Source of the DNA: Haladaptatus sp. DJG-WS-42
GTDB lineage: Archaea > Halobacteriota > Halobacteria > Halobacteriales > Halococcaceae
Length of the DNA: 64,000 nucleotides
NCBI RefSeq assembly: GCF_037198285.1
Contig: NZ_CP147243.1
Coordinates: 434,001-498,000, forward strand
Direction: 5' to 3'
Shown here piece by piece: positions 1 through 8,457 of this stretch. The notes under the pieces were generated by a model that was given only the letters and a program-made list of their open reading frames with translations, did no database searches and was not told the origin of the DNA. The stretch's first letter is position 1. Every line of letters starts with the position of its first letter. The position numbers and the translations under genes are program-made.

Positions 1-510
1 CAGCTCACGGCCATCGACGACTGTGCCGAGGTTGGCTCGGAGTTGGGCGTCCCCATCTGTGCGGACGGCGGCGTGCGCACCTCCGGCGATGCTGCGAAGG
101 CGCTCATGGCCGGGGCTGACACCGTCATGATGGGCAGTTTCTTCGCCGGAACCGACGAATCGCCGGGCGCGATTGTCACCCACGGAACCCAGCAGTTCAA
201 GCGCACCCGTGGGATGGCGAGTTCGGCCGCTGCGGACGCGCGGACGGACAAAGAAAGCAACCCGAGCGCAGACGAGGGCGTCGATGGACTGACGCCGTAC
301 AAAGGGCCGGTTGCGCCGCTCGTCAAAGAGTTCCTCGCGGGCGTTCGCTCTGGCGTGAGCTACTGTGGTGGGCACACCCTCACAGAGGCGCGCAAAAACG
401 CGGAGTTCATCCGCGTCGCCCAGAGCGCCCACGAGCGCGAGGGGGCACACGGGGTTGCACTCGACGTAGAACCGGCAGACGAACAGGCTCCCGTCCCGCC
501 ACTGCAGTAG
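1..510 (+). CDS. guaB: IMP dehydrogenase, C-terminal part (partial)
   Basis: The reading frame is open from base 1, so the N-terminus and the catalytic Cys loop lie outside the window. What remains is the C-terminal third of the IMPDH TIM barrel: the phosphate-binding [10 protein letters not shown] segment, the MMGS strand, the TRGM flap start, PYKGPV and the closing SGVSYCGG helix. IMPDH oxidises IMP to XMP, the first committed step to GMP, in the cytoplasm. GMP reductase shares this fold, but the VDGLTPYKG segment after the flap is more IMPDH-like. The stop is followed 64 nt later by the L21e start, with a new promoter between them, so guaB probably ends its own unit. Confidence 0.85.
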   Translation, partial: QLTAIDDCAEVGSELGVPICADGGVRTSGDAAKALMAGADTVMMGSFFAGTDESPGAIVTHGTQQFKRTRGMASSAAADARTDKESNPSADEGVDGLTPYKGPVAPLVKEFLAGVRSGVSYCGGHTLTEARKNAEFIRVAQSAHEREGAHGVALDVEPADEQAPVPPLQ

Positions 511-537
511 CGCCGCCGGACGGAACGGGAACGCACG

Positions 538-545
538 TTTTATTA
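538..545 (+). promoter_or_regulatory. TATA box for the L21e operon
   Basis: The sequence TTTTATTA lies about 30 nt before the L21e ATG at 575, the spacing expected for a leaderless haloarchaeal transcript. No Shine-Dalgarno sequence is visible before that ATG. Confidence 0.55.
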
Positions 546-574
546 GTCCGACCGGATAAGATTGGCCCACGACT

Positions 575-865
575 ATGCCGAACTCACACGGGCCTCTCAG
601 TCACACCCGGCACAAACTTTCGAACAAACCACGAGAGCGCGGTACGTCGCCGCCACAGCGCTCGGTCCAGCAGTTCGAAGCTGGCGAGAAGGTGCACATG
701 CACATCGACCCATCCGTCCCGAAAGGACGCTTCCACCCACGCTTCAACGGCCACACTGGCGAAATCATCGAACAGCAGGGCCGCGCGTACAAGATCGAAA
801 TCAATGACGGTGGAAAGCGGAAAACCATCATCGCGAAGCCCGCTCACCTCCGCCGTCAGAAATGA
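575..865 (+). CDS. rpl21e: Ribosomal protein L21e (eL21)
   Basis: This 96-aa basic protein has the full L21e pattern: MPNSHGPLSHTR at the start, PERG-like KPRERG, an SH3-like barrel with HIDPSVPKGRFHPRFNG near residues 46-65 and GKRKTIIAKPAHLR at the end. It is a structural protein of the large ribosomal subunit. Length is typical of the family. The gene heads a tight operon: its stop overlaps the rpoF start by 4 nt (ATGA), so translation is probably coupled. The L21e-rpoF-DUF655-ksgA order is a conserved archaeal arrangement. Confidence 0.97.
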   Translation: MPNSHGPLSHTRHKLSNKPRERGTSPPQRSVQQFEAGEKVHMHIDPSVPKGRFHPRFNGHTGEIIEQQGRAYKIEINDGGKRKTIIAKPAHLRRQK

Positions 866-1218
866 CCATCTTCAAAGAAAAGCTCGACGAGGAGTATCTC
901 ACCATCTCCGAGGCGAAAGAACTCCTCGCCGACATCGAGATGGAGCGCGCCGCGGACGAAGAGCGTGAGATGCGCTACGAACTCGCGCGTGCAATCGAGC
1001 ACGTAAACCGCTTTGCCGTCCTCTCCGCCGAGGACGCAAACGAGCTCGTCGCAGAGCTTGAGGAGCTCGAGAAGGTCGCAGAGCCAACCGCGTACAAAAT
1101 CGCAGACCTCCTGCCACGCGACCGCGACGAACTGCGCGCCATCTACGCCCAAGAACGCTATGCGCTTTCGGGCGACGAACTCGACGAGATCCTCAACATC
1201 GTCTCGAAATACGTCTAA
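862..1218 (+). CDS. rpoF: RNA polymerase subunit F (Rpb4-like)
   Basis: This 118-aa acidic, mostly helical protein matches archaeal Rpb4: YLTISEAKELL near residue 12, a central acidic helical region and the HRDC-like C-terminus with ADLLPRDRDELRAIYAQERY near residue 85. Subunit F pairs with subunit E to form the polymerase stalk that helps open promoters and bind nascent RNA. The start overlaps the L21e stop. Its partner gene rpoE is not in the window, as is usual because E and F are encoded apart in archaea. Confidence 0.92.
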   Translation: MTIFKEKLDEEYLTISEAKELLADIEMERAADEEREMRYELARAIEHVNRFAVLSAEDANELVAELEELEKVAEPTAYKIADLLPRDRDELRAIYAQERYALSGDELDEILNIVSKYV

Positions 1219-1226
1219 GTGGCGAC

Positions 1227-1234
1227 TATTTAAG
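1227..1234 (+). promoter_or_regulatory. TATA box for the DUF655 gene
   Basis: TATTTAAG sits about 30 nt before the ATG at 1261, inside the short gap after rpoF. It suggests that the DUF655-ksgA-mscS-hemK2 part can be transcribed separately from L21e-rpoF. Confidence 0.55.
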
Positions 1235-1260
1235 TTCGCCACCGTCGTACGGTTTTTCAT

Positions 1261-1830
1261 ATGAGCGATACCGAGAGCGGTGATGTCACGACAGCCGTTA
1301 TCCTCGACTACCTCCCCCACGGAAAGAGTGGCGACGACCGGCCGAGCTATCAGAAGCCGGCTATCGCGTACGCGCTCACCGAGGCGACGTTCGACCTCGT
1401 TGAATGTACACTCACTGAGGGTGCAGACCTGAACATCGGTGACCGCGTCACAATCAAGCCACAGGACGAGCAGGTGGAGTCGGTAACGCACGTCGAGTAC
1501 GACGACCTGACGGGCGCGTCGCGCGCAGAACTCGAATACGTCGTCCGCGACATCGTCGAAAACAACGAACAGCGGTTCGTGGATTTCTACAACGACGCCC
1601 AGCCAATCTCGCTGCGCCTCCACCAACTCAACTTGCTTCCTGGCATCGGGAAGAAACTGCGCAACAATATCTTAGAGCAACGCAAACGCGGCCCCTTCGA
1701 GAGCTTCGAAGAGCTAGAAGAGCGCGTAAAGGGCCTGCATAAGCCAAAAGAGGTGCTCGTCGAACGCATCTTAGAAGAACTCCACGACGACGACCTGAAG
1801 TACAAGGCGTTCGTCCGCCGAGAGAACTGA
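1261..1830 (+). CDS. DUF655 family protein (HhH nucleic-acid binding)
   Basis: This 189-aa protein matches archaeal DUF655. The first ~80 residues form an S1/OB-like barrel (AVILDYLPHGK ... GDRVTIKPQDEQVESV). A helix-hairpin-helix region follows near residues 120-165 (LNLLPGIGKKLRNNILEQRK), which is typical of non-sequence-specific nucleic-acid binding. Its position directly before ksgA is conserved in archaea and suggests a role in RNA or ribosome maturation, but no biochemical function is established to my knowledge. It has its own promoter and lies 40 nt before ksgA. Confidence 0.85.
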   Translation: MSDTESGDVTTAVILDYLPHGKSGDDRPSYQKPAIAYALTEATFDLVECTLTEGADLNIGDRVTIKPQDEQVESVTHVEYDDLTGASRAELEYVVRDIVENNEQRFVDFYNDAQPISLRLHQLNLLPGIGKKLRNNILEQRKRGPFESFEELEERVKGLHKPKEVLVERILEELHDDDLKYKAFVRREN

Positions 1831-1870
1831 AGGCTTTAGATACGGGCGGCCGCCTACTCGCCTACAACCA

Positions 1871-2755
1871 ATGACGAACGCAGATGAGAACTCGACGCGC
1901 GCCGAACAGACCGGCCATCGACAGGCACGCGCACTCATCAAGCGGGCAGGCGTCCGCGCGGACACGAACCAAGACCAGCACTTTCTCGTAGACGACAGGG
2001 TTCTCGACAGGCTCCCGAGCCACGCGACCGAGGCGGGTATCGACTGCTCGCACGTGCTCGAAATCGGGCCCGGCGCGGGCGTCCTCACCGACCGCCTGCT
2101 TGCCGTTGCGGATAAAGTGACGGCCGTCGAGCGTGACAAGCGCTTCGCAGAATTTCTGCGTCGGGAATTTTCGGACGAAATCGAGGCGGGCAAACTCACT
2201 CTCATCGAAGGCGACGCCCTCGACGTGGAACTGCCAACAGACGTGACGGCCTCGATCTCGAATCTCCCGTACAGCGTCTCCAGTGAGCTTTCCTTCCGAT
2301 TGCTCCCGCGCGATATCCCACTCATCTTGATGTTCCAAAAGGAGTTTGCAGAGCGCATGGCCGCAGAGCCAGCCACCGACGAGTACGGCCGATTGTCGGT
2401 GACTGCGGGTCACTACGCCGACATCGAAGTTGTCGAGTCGGTTCCAAAATCCGCCTTCTCGCCGCCACCACAGGTCGAGAGCGCAATCGTCCGGGCGATG
2501 CCGCGAACCCCGGAGTACGAAGTGCCCGACGATGAGTTCTTTTTGAACTTCGTGACCGCGGTGTTCACCCAGCGGCGCAAGACGATGCGCAATGCGGTAC
2601 GGAACACGGCCCATATCTCACACCTCGGTGACCCGAAGGCCGTCGTCGCGGCGGCCGACGAAGAGCTGATGAGCATGCGCGCTGGCAAGGTCACCCCGGC
2701 ACAGTTCGCTGAACTTGCGACGCTCGCCTACGAGGTGGGCAACCCCGACGTATGA
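1871..2755 (+). CDS. ksgA: 16S rRNA dimethyladenosine transferase (KsgA/Dim1)
   Basis: This 294-aa Rossmann methyltransferase dimethylates two adjacent adenosines in the 3' hairpin of 16S rRNA late in small-subunit assembly. The SAM motif VLEIGPGAGVLTDRLL is near residue 63, followed by AVERD, GDALD and the family-specific catalytic NLPYSVSSEL near residue 130. The C-terminal helical domain (FSPPPQVESAIV ... FTQRRKTMRNA) is complete. The ATG at 1871 is preceded by a TTTAGATA sequence about 35 nt upstream. The gene ends in an ATGA overlap with the downstream mscS gene. Confidence 0.95.
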   Translation: MTNADENSTRAEQTGHRQARALIKRAGVRADTNQDQHFLVDDRVLDRLPSHATEAGIDCSHVLEIGPGAGVLTDRLLAVADKVTAVERDKRFAEFLRREFSDEIEAGKLTLIEGDALDVELPTDVTASISNLPYSVSSELSFRLLPRDIPLILMFQKEFAERMAAEPATDEYGRLSVTAGHYADIEVVESVPKSAFSPPPQVESAIVRAMPRTPEYEVPDDEFFLNFVTAVFTQRRKTMRNAVRNTAHISHLGDPKAVVAAADEELMSMRAGKVTPAQFAELATLAYEVGNPDV

Positions 2756-3942
2756 GCTTTCACACGCCCTTCCTCGTGTGGCTTGAATCGCTGTTTTTGA
2801 CTCCCGAGTCGAAAATCGCGGGGACGGTCGCCGTCGTCGTCGGGCTAGTCGTTGGTGGGTTGGTGTTGCGAAAAGCCGGAACTCTGCTCAAACAACGCTA
2901 CGGTTCGTGGCAGGTCGAAGTCGCCCAGATTACCGTCGGCGGCGCACTCATGACTGGGTCGGTGCTCATCTTGGTCAGCATCTGGGGGGCAACCGCTCAA
3001 GTCGTCTCCGCGCTCGCCGTGCTCAAACTCTCTGGTGAGGATAGCGTGTTGGTGCTGTTTACCGTCATCTTGTTCATCACGGCGGTTGCGCTCATGCGCG
3101 CGCTCAAACATCTGGTGGACAAGTTCGTCGACGAACACGATGCGGTCACCGACCACCAGCGACAGATGGCCAATCGTACGATGCAGGTCATCATCTTCGC
3201 GCTCGCGTCACTCGTCGCGCTCTCGTTGTGGGGTATCGACATCCAGAACCTCCTGCTCGGCGCTGGCTTCCTCGGCTTGGTGCTCGGGCTTGCCGCCCGT
3301 CAGACGCTCGGCTCCGCGCTCGCGGGCTTTGTCTTGTTGTTCAGCCGCCCCTTCGAGGTGCGTGATTGGGTTGAGATTGGCGACTATGAAGGAATCGTCA
3401 CGGACATCACCATTGTGAATACCCGCATCCGGACGTTCGACGACGAGTACCTCATCATCCCGAACGACCAGGTGACGGGCAACGAAGTGGTGAACAAATC
3501 GCGTCGCGGACGGCTTCGTGTCACCATAGACGTGGGCGTCGATTATGAGACGGACGTAGACCACGCCGTCGAAGTCACAACCGAGGCGATGAGTGGCCTT
3601 GACGAGATTCGCTCGGTGCCGAGCGCCCACGCCGTGCTCAAGTCGTTCGGTGATTCTGCGGTTATCCTCGAACTGCGCTTTTGGATTGATAACCCCACGG
3701 CGCGCAAGAAGTGGGACGCACAAACTGCGGTCATCAGCGCCGTAAAACGTGCCTTCGACGCCGAAGGCATCAAAATCCCGTTCCCACAGCGCGAACTCAT
3801 GGGTCGGTCTGAGGCAGGCGGTTTTCGCGTCAGCGACGAAGCCCCACCAACGACGGGCGTCGCTGAATCGGCGCCGACGGAAGCGGAGGCTGACGGTGGT
3901 GCTGACGATACGGACGCTGACGACACGGAGGACGAACAATGA
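2752..3942 (+). CDS. MscS-family mechanosensitive channel
   Basis: This is a 396-aa membrane protein. Four hydrophobic segments occupy about residues 20-40, 60-85, 95-118 and 140-160. They are followed by the Gly/Ala-rich pore helix (GAGFLGLVLGLAARQTLGSAL, ~165-190), the MscS beta domain (FSRPFEVRDWVEIGDYEGIV ... IPNDQV) and the alpha/beta C-terminal domain. The last ~50 residues form a very acidic disordered tail. Such channels release osmolytes on hypo-osmotic shock. It overlaps ksgA and hemK2 by 4 nt on each side, so it is embedded in an RNA/protein-modification operon, which is unexpected for a channel. Confidence 0.9.
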   Translation: MSFHTPFLVWLESLFLTPESKIAGTVAVVVGLVVGGLVLRKAGTLLKQRYGSWQVEVAQITVGGALMTGSVLILVSIWGATAQVVSALAVLKLSGEDSVLVLFTVILFITAVALMRALKHLVDKFVDEHDAVTDHQRQMANRTMQVIIFALASLVALSLWGIDIQNLLLGAGFLGLVLGLAARQTLGSALAGFVLLFSRPFEVRDWVEIGDYEGIVTDITIVNTRIRTFDDEYLIIPNDQVTGNEVVNKSRRGRLRVTIDVGVDYETDVDHAVEVTTEAMSGLDEIRSVPSAHAVLKSFGDSAVILELRFWIDNPTARKKWDAQTAVISAVKRAFDAEGIKIPFPQRELMGRSEAGGFRVSDEAPPTTGVAESAPTEAEADGGADDTDADDTEDEQ

Positions 3943-4517
3943 AAGACCTCGCAGAACGCCGCGGTGTCGAGACGGAGGTGTACCAGCCAGCCGAAGATTC
4001 GCAGCTGCTCGCTGAAGCGGCGGTGGCACACGTCACGCCCGACGACGTGGTGTTAGAAGTTGGGACCGGCTCTGGCTACGTGGCCGCCACTATCGAACAG
4101 GAAGTCGGTGCGCGCGTCGTCGGCTGTGACCTGAACCCCCACGCCTGCGAGCAAGCGCGCGAGCATGGGGTCGAAGCCGTGCGGATGAATCTGACCGACG
4201 GCTTTCGTGACGGCGCGTTCGACGTGGTGGTGTTCAACCCGCCGTACCTCCCGACAGACCCCGACGAAGCGGGCGACGATTGGATGGAAGTCGCACTCTC
4301 CGGCGGCGAGAACGGCCGTGAAGTTATCGACCCGTTTCTCGAATCGGTGGGGCGTGTGCTCGCGCCAGACGGCTACGTGCTGTTGCTCGTGAGCACGCTC
4401 ACGAATCTCGAAGCCGTGCGTGACACCGCCGCTGGCGTCGGCTTTTCAGCAGAGACTGTTCACGAAGAGTCCTACCCCTTCGAGCGGCTGACCGTCGAAC
4501 GACTCAGCAGAAAATAA
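3939..4517 (+). CDS. HemK2/MTQ2-type protein glutamine methyltransferase
   Basis: This 192-aa class I methyltransferase has VYQPAEDSQLLAEA at the start, SAM motif VLEVGTGSGYVAATI near residue 39 and the catalytic FNPPYLPTDP near residue 97 that defines the HemK/PrmC group. The short form without an N-terminal domain corresponds to archaeal/eukaryal MTQ2, which methylates the GGQ glutamine of release factor aRF1, in eukaryotes with a Trm112 partner. It closes the operon and overlaps mscS by ATGA. The substrate is inferred from the family. Confidence 0.85.
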   Translation: MKDLAERRGVETEVYQPAEDSQLLAEAAVAHVTPDDVVLEVGTGSGYVAATIEQEVGARVVGCDLNPHACEQAREHGVEAVRMNLTDGFRDGAFDVVVFNPPYLPTDPDEAGDDWMEVALSGGENGREVIDPFLESVGRVLAPDGYVLLLVSTLTNLEAVRDTAAGVGFSAETVHEESYPFERLTVERLSRK

Positions 4518-4544
4518 TAACTCAAAGTAATTTGTCGAAGTAGT

Positions 4545-4554
4545 AAATATTAAA
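4545..4554 (+). promoter_or_regulatory. TATA-like promoter of the metE pair
   Basis: AAATATTAAA lies about 30 nt before the ATG at 4581 within an AT-rich 63-nt gap. A second AT-rich stretch (CATATCTTTT, from 4561) is closer to the start. Confidence 0.5.
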
Positions 4555-4580
4555 CAGCAGCATATCTTTTAGCCGAGTGA

Positions 4581-5582
4581 ATGACAGAGTTCGTCGCTAC
4601 AACACCGGGGCTCTTCCCGCTGCCCGACTGGGCGAAAGATGAGCTATCTGACCTGAAAGGTCACCAGAAAGAAGACCTCGTCTCGGGGAACGAAGGCCCT
4701 GAAATCACGGCCGTTATCGACCGTGCCCGCACCGCCGTCATAGAAGACCAACAGAACGCTGGTCTCGACCGCACCGTCGAAGGCCAACTTCGGTGGGACG
4801 ACATGCTCGCCCACCCACTCGCCGTCCACGAAAACGTCGAAACCCACGGCATCGTCCGCTATTACGACAACAACAACTTCTACCGCGACCCCGTCGTCAC
4901 GGGCGAACTGACCTTCAGCGGCGACGTTGCAGCTGAACTCGACGCAACCGCAGAGCAAGCAGACAATCTGCAAGCGGTGCTTCCCGGCCCGTACTCGCTC
5001 TGTGACCTCGCAACGAACGAGTACTACGAAGACGACGCGACGTTCTTAGACGCCGTCTCTGAGTTCCTCGCGGGCGAAGTCGATGCGTTCCCGGAGACGG
5101 AGACGCTCTATCTGCTCGAACCATCGCTCGTGACGAACGCGCCAGGAGACGGCGATGACGCCCACGCGAGCGAAGCGATTGACGCCGTGGCAAGCGCGAC
5201 GGACGCAGACGTCGTTGTCCACACCCACTACGGCGCGCTCACCGAGAAAGTCCACGCACACCTCCTCGACGCCGACGTAGACGCAATTGGCTACGACTTC
5301 ATCTCGAACCACGAAGAGAACCTCTACAACATCAACGAGTACGGCACGAAATCCGCGATTTCGCTCGGTCTGCTCGACGGGCAGAACACTCTCGTCGAAA
5401 CGCCGGAGAAAATCAACGAGCGCGTCGATTGGGTGCTCGACAACACCCCCGCCGCCTCGTTCGACACCGTGTACATGACACCAAACACAGAGCTGTTCTA
5501 CCTGCCGGTGAACAAATACCAAGAAAAACTCGCCGCACTCGGCGAGGCGGCCGCCCTGCGCGCGGAGGTGACCACGGCATGA
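4581..5582 (+). CDS. MetE-like protein lacking the zinc ligands
   Basis: This 333-aa protein resembles the catalytic barrel of cobalamin-independent methionine synthase, with PGLFPLPDW at the start, ITAVIDRARTAVIEDQQ, the LPGPYSL segment and LYLLEPSL. The metal site is not conserved. The usual His-x-Cys is H214-T-H216 (VVHTHYG), and the distal Cys position reads TPNTELFYLP with Thr at residue 303. It is therefore probably not a zinc-dependent methyltransferase on its own. It overlaps the zinc-competent MetE by ATGA, which suggests a partner or substrate-binding subunit. That role is inference. Confidence 0.75.
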   Translation: MTEFVATTPGLFPLPDWAKDELSDLKGHQKEDLVSGNEGPEITAVIDRARTAVIEDQQNAGLDRTVEGQLRWDDMLAHPLAVHENVETHGIVRYYDNNNFYRDPVVTGELTFSGDVAAELDATAEQADNLQAVLPGPYSLCDLATNEYYEDDATFLDAVSEFLAGEVDAFPETETLYLLEPSLVTNAPGDGDDAHASEAIDAVASATDADVVVHTHYGALTEKVHAHLLDADVDAIGYDFISNHEENLYNINEYGTKSAISLGLLDGQNTLVETPEKINERVDWVLDNTPAASFDTVYMTPNTELFYLPVNKYQEKLAALGEAAALRAEVTTA

Positions 5583-6637
5583 CCCGTGAACAGTTCCGCC
5601 CCGCAGACCACCCGAACGAGAACTTCATCCTGACGACGGTCGTCGGGAGCTACCCGAAGCCAAAGTGGCTAGACCGCGTTCGCACCCTGTACCACGACGA
5701 GAACGCTGACTTTGACGACGATGACTGGGAGGAAGCGACCAACGACGCCTCCCGCCTCATCACCCAAGAACACGAACGCGCCGGTATCGACGTGGTCGTA
5801 GACGGCGAGATGCGCCGCACCGAGATGGTCGAGTACTTCGCCCACCGCATCGAGGGCTACGAGTTCAACGGCCCCGTAAAAGTGTGGGGTCACAACTACT
5901 TCGACAAGCCAAGCGTCGTCTCCGAAGTCGAGTACGACGAGACGTGGCTGGTCGAGGAGTACAAGTACACTGCAAGCGTCGCAGACCACCCGGTCAAGGT
6001 CCCAATCACCGGACCGTACACGCTTGCGAACTGGTCGTTCAACGAGGCCTACGAGGACGAAGAAGCGCTTTCCTACGACCTTGCAGACCTCGTGAACGAA
6101 GAAATCGAAAAGCTGGTCGAAGCCGGTGCGCGCTACATCCAGATCGACGAACCCGCCCTCGCAACGACGCCGGACGACCACGCCATCGTCGGCGAGTGTC
6201 TCTCCCGCATCGTCGCAGACATCCCCGAAGACGTGCGCATCGGCCTCCACGTCTGTTACGGCGACTACTCGCGTATCTACCCAGAGATTCTCGACTACCC
6301 CGTGGATGAGTTCGACTTAGAGCTTGCAAACGGCGACTACGAACAGTTAGACGTGTTCAAATCGGCTGAGTTCACGAAAGACCTCGCCCTCGGCGTGACA
6401 GACGCCCACGTCGCGGAAGTCGAGAGCGTCGAACAAATTAAAGCAAATATCAAGAAAGGACTCGAAGTCGTTCCTCCAGAGCAGCTCGTCGTCAGCCCCG
6501 ACTGCGGGCTGAAGCTCCTGCCCCGCGAGGTCGCCTACGGCAAGATGGCGAACATGGTAACCGCGGCCCGCGAAATCGAGGCCGAATTGGATTCGGGCGA
6601 ACTCGAACTCGACTGGGAACCGGTCAAAGCCGACTAA
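5579..6637 (+). CDS. metE: Methionine synthase, cobalamin-independent core type
   Basis: This 352-aa protein, from the ATG that overlaps the previous stop, corresponds to the C-terminal catalytic domain of bacterial MetE; the N-terminal half is absent, as in other archaea. All four expected zinc ligands are visible: H224 and C226 in GLHVCYGD, E248 in LELAN and C309 in SPDCGLKLLP. TVVGSYPKPKWL at the start is also typical. It should transfer a methyl group to homocysteine. Short core-MetE enzymes have been linked to methyl donors other than folate, so the donor here is open. Confidence 0.88.
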   Translation: MTREQFRPADHPNENFILTTVVGSYPKPKWLDRVRTLYHDENADFDDDDWEEATNDASRLITQEHERAGIDVVVDGEMRRTEMVEYFAHRIEGYEFNGPVKVWGHNYFDKPSVVSEVEYDETWLVEEYKYTASVADHPVKVPITGPYTLANWSFNEAYEDEEALSYDLADLVNEEIEKLVEAGARYIQIDEPALATTPDDHAIVGECLSRIVADIPEDVRIGLHVCYGDYSRIYPEILDYPVDEFDLELANGDYEQLDVFKSAEFTKDLALGVTDAHVAEVESVEQIKANIKKGLEVVPPEQLVVSPDCGLKLLPREVAYGKMANMVTAAREIEAELDSGELELDWEPVKAD

Positions 6638-6651
6638 CGCGGTCCGACTTT

Positions 6652-7464
6652 TCACTCCGGTTTCGTCGCCATCAGCGAAAACGTGAACGGCAGGTCTATT
6701 TCGAGACCGGGGACGTACCACCAGCCGTCGTCGGCTTGCTCCATCGATTCGAACATTTTGAACGTCCCAAAGGGGTGTTCGTGGACGAACTCGATGTCGA
6801 GTCCGGCAGCGAGGAGCGAATTGAAAATGTCGCTCATGCTGTGATACCACTGGTAGGTCGTCGGATTGTCGAACGACGCGTCCGGGGCGGCGTACGAGCC
6901 GTCTGCGTCGTAGCGTTCGGGGGTATTGTCGTGGAAGTACGGATAGTCGAACTGTGCCGTGCCGTCTGCGTCGAGAGCGGAGAGCGTACCCATGTACGGG
7001 TGGGCTTCTGCGATGTAGAACGTGCCGCCGGGCTCGAGGAAGTGGGCGATGAGTGCTGCCCACGCGCCGAGGTCAGCGAGCCAACAGAGCACGCCGTAAG
7101 ACGTGAACACGATGTCGAATTGTTCGTCGAGATGGCTCTGCAGGTCGTAGATATCCGCGGCGATGAACTCGGCGTCGAGGCCCGTTTCAGCTTGGAGTTC
7201 GCGGGCTTTTTCGATAGCTTGCTCCGAATAATCGACGCCGGTGACAGTCGCGCCGTCACGCGCCCACGAAAGTGAGTCAAGACCGAAGTGGCACTGGAGG
7301 TGGAGCAGTTTGCTCCCAGAAACGTCTCCGAGTTCCTCGCGCTCGAGCGACTGGAGTGACGACTCACCGGCGAGAAACGCATCGACATCATAAAAGTCAG
7401 TATCAGGATGCAACACCGCCCGTTCCTCCCAATTTTCCTTGTTCGCAGTGTGGAATTCGTCCAT
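6652..7464 (-). CDS. Class I SAM-dependent methyltransferase
   Basis: This 270-aa protein contains SAM motif I as LLHLQCHFGLDSLSWA near residue 52, the acidic loop VTGVDYSEQAIEKA near residue 75 and VFTSYGVLCWLADL near residue 120. The N-terminal WEERA and HPDTDFYDV and the late PFTFSLMATKP resemble a haloarchaeal small-molecule methyltransferase family. The substrate cannot be read. It faces the metE pair tail to tail with only 14 nt between stops. A link to methionine/SAM metabolism is suggested only by position. Confidence 0.8.
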   Translation of the reverse strand: MDEFHTANKENWEERAVLHPDTDFYDVDAFLAGESSLQSLEREELGDVSGSKLLHLQCHFGLDSLSWARDGATVTGVDYSEQAIEKARELQAETGLDAEFIAADIYDLQSHLDEQFDIVFTSYGVLCWLADLGAWAALIAHFLEPGGTFYIAEAHPYMGTLSALDADGTAQFDYPYFHDNTPERYDADGSYAAPDASFDNPTTYQWYHSMSDIFNSLLAAGLDIEFVHEHPFGTFKMFESMEQADDGWWYVPGLEIDLPFTFSLMATKPE

Positions 7465-7998
7465 GCCAAACTAAGCAACAGGAACGCTGTTAGCCGTTCT
7501 GCATCGAACGAGTTCCGGACAGACACACAAATGGCGTGTTTCACCCGGACGGTGCCTCTGTAGCAGTTTCCGTTTATCTCCCCTATCCCTTACCCGTAGG
7601 CATTCAGCCGTGCCCCCGAACGGCGAGAACGCCCTGTGTCGCCGTCGCGTGATGTATCACGATGGCGAGGCAGAATTGTTGCTGCCTGGCCCCCAACAGG
7701 ACACAAATAGTAGTTGGGCTGGAGTTGGCATAAATGTATCTGCGTTGATAAGTATTCGAGAGATTGGTAGTATAATAATCGGTTCCTGTGAAAACAGTAC
7801 ACGGTACTTTCGCCACGGGCGTTCGGAATATGACTGGAAAAATGTACGTTTTTTCAGAGACGTTCGGGACACTCTCTTCGGGTGCTACAGCGACTCCTGG
7901 GCGAATACGCACGGTTCGTGTCACTGTGAGATTTGAAGTGCGTCAGGCAGATGGCCGTTGCTCACCAGACTGTGAAAATGGAAAAAACCCGAACTGGC
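7465..7998. other. 534-nt intergenic region, partly AT-rich, no convincing gene
   Basis: This gap lies between the start of the methyltransferase and the 3' end of ndk, both minus strand. Its middle (about 7690-7870) is AT-richer than the flanks. Open frames on both strands (for example 7610-7936 plus and 7604-7924 minus) have unlike-haloarchaeal composition, many rare residues and no recognisable motif. They may be decayed sequence. The promoter of the methyltransferase gene should lie at the left edge and the ndk terminator at the right edge. Confidence 0.5.
7975..7990 (-). terminator. T-rich terminator after ndk
   Basis: On the minus strand the ndk stop is followed within about 12 nt by GGGTTTTTTCC and then a TTTTC stretch, the U-run pattern used for archaeal termination. 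It marks the end of the L7Ae-S28e-L24e-ndk unit. Confidence 0.5.
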
Positions 7999-8457
7999 TT
8001 ATTCGTACAGCCAGCCTTCGTTGATGCGCTCGTAGTCGACGAGTTCGTCCTCGTCGAAGAAGAGCGCGATTTCGCGTTCGTTTGCGCCCTCGTCCTCGTG
8101 GTCCGAGCCGTGGATGACGTTGCGGCCAAGGTCGAGGCCGAAGTCACCGCGGATGGTTCCCGGAGCGGAGTCGGCGGGGTCAGTTTCGCCCATCATACCG
8201 CGAACCTGTCGCGTCGCGTCCTGTCCTTCCCAGACCATTGCGAAGACTGGGCCGGAGGTGATGAACTCGACAAGCCCGGAGAAGAAGGGCTTGCCCTCGT
8301 GCTCGCCGTAGTGCTCGTGGGCGAGTTCCTCGTCGATCTGCATGAACTTGCCCGCGACGAGCTTCAGTCCGCGGTCTTCGAAGCGAGAGACGATCTCGCC
8401 GATGAGGCCGCGCTGGACGCCGTCAGGCTTGACCATCACGAAGGTGCGTTCGCTCAT
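7999..8457 (-). CDS. ndk: Nucleoside diphosphate kinase
   Basis: This 152-aa protein is a complete [21 protein letters not shown] at the start, [21 protein letters not shown] near residue 85 and the catalytic His in [22 protein letters not shown] near residue 115. It equalises NTP/dNTP pools by phosphate exchange through the histidine. An acidic DxxDEDE region near the end fits halophilic adaptation. It is the last gene of the ribosomal cluster L7Ae-S28e-L24e-ndk, an order shared by many archaea, and overlaps L24e by ATGA. Confidence 0.97.
   Translation of the reverse strand: MSERTFVMVKPDGVQRGLIGEIVSRFEDRGLKLVAGKFMQIDEELAHEHYGEHEGKPFFSGLVEFITSGPVFAMVWEGQDATRQVRGMMGETDPADSAPGTIRGDFGLDLGRNVIHGSDHEDEGANEREIALFFDEDELVDYERINEGWLYE

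Noticed and set aside
7604-7936. Overlapping 106- and 108-codon frames on both strands in the gap upstream of ndk's 3' side
   Set aside because: Neither has a plausible start signal, acidic composition or motif; kept only as part of an unassigned gap.
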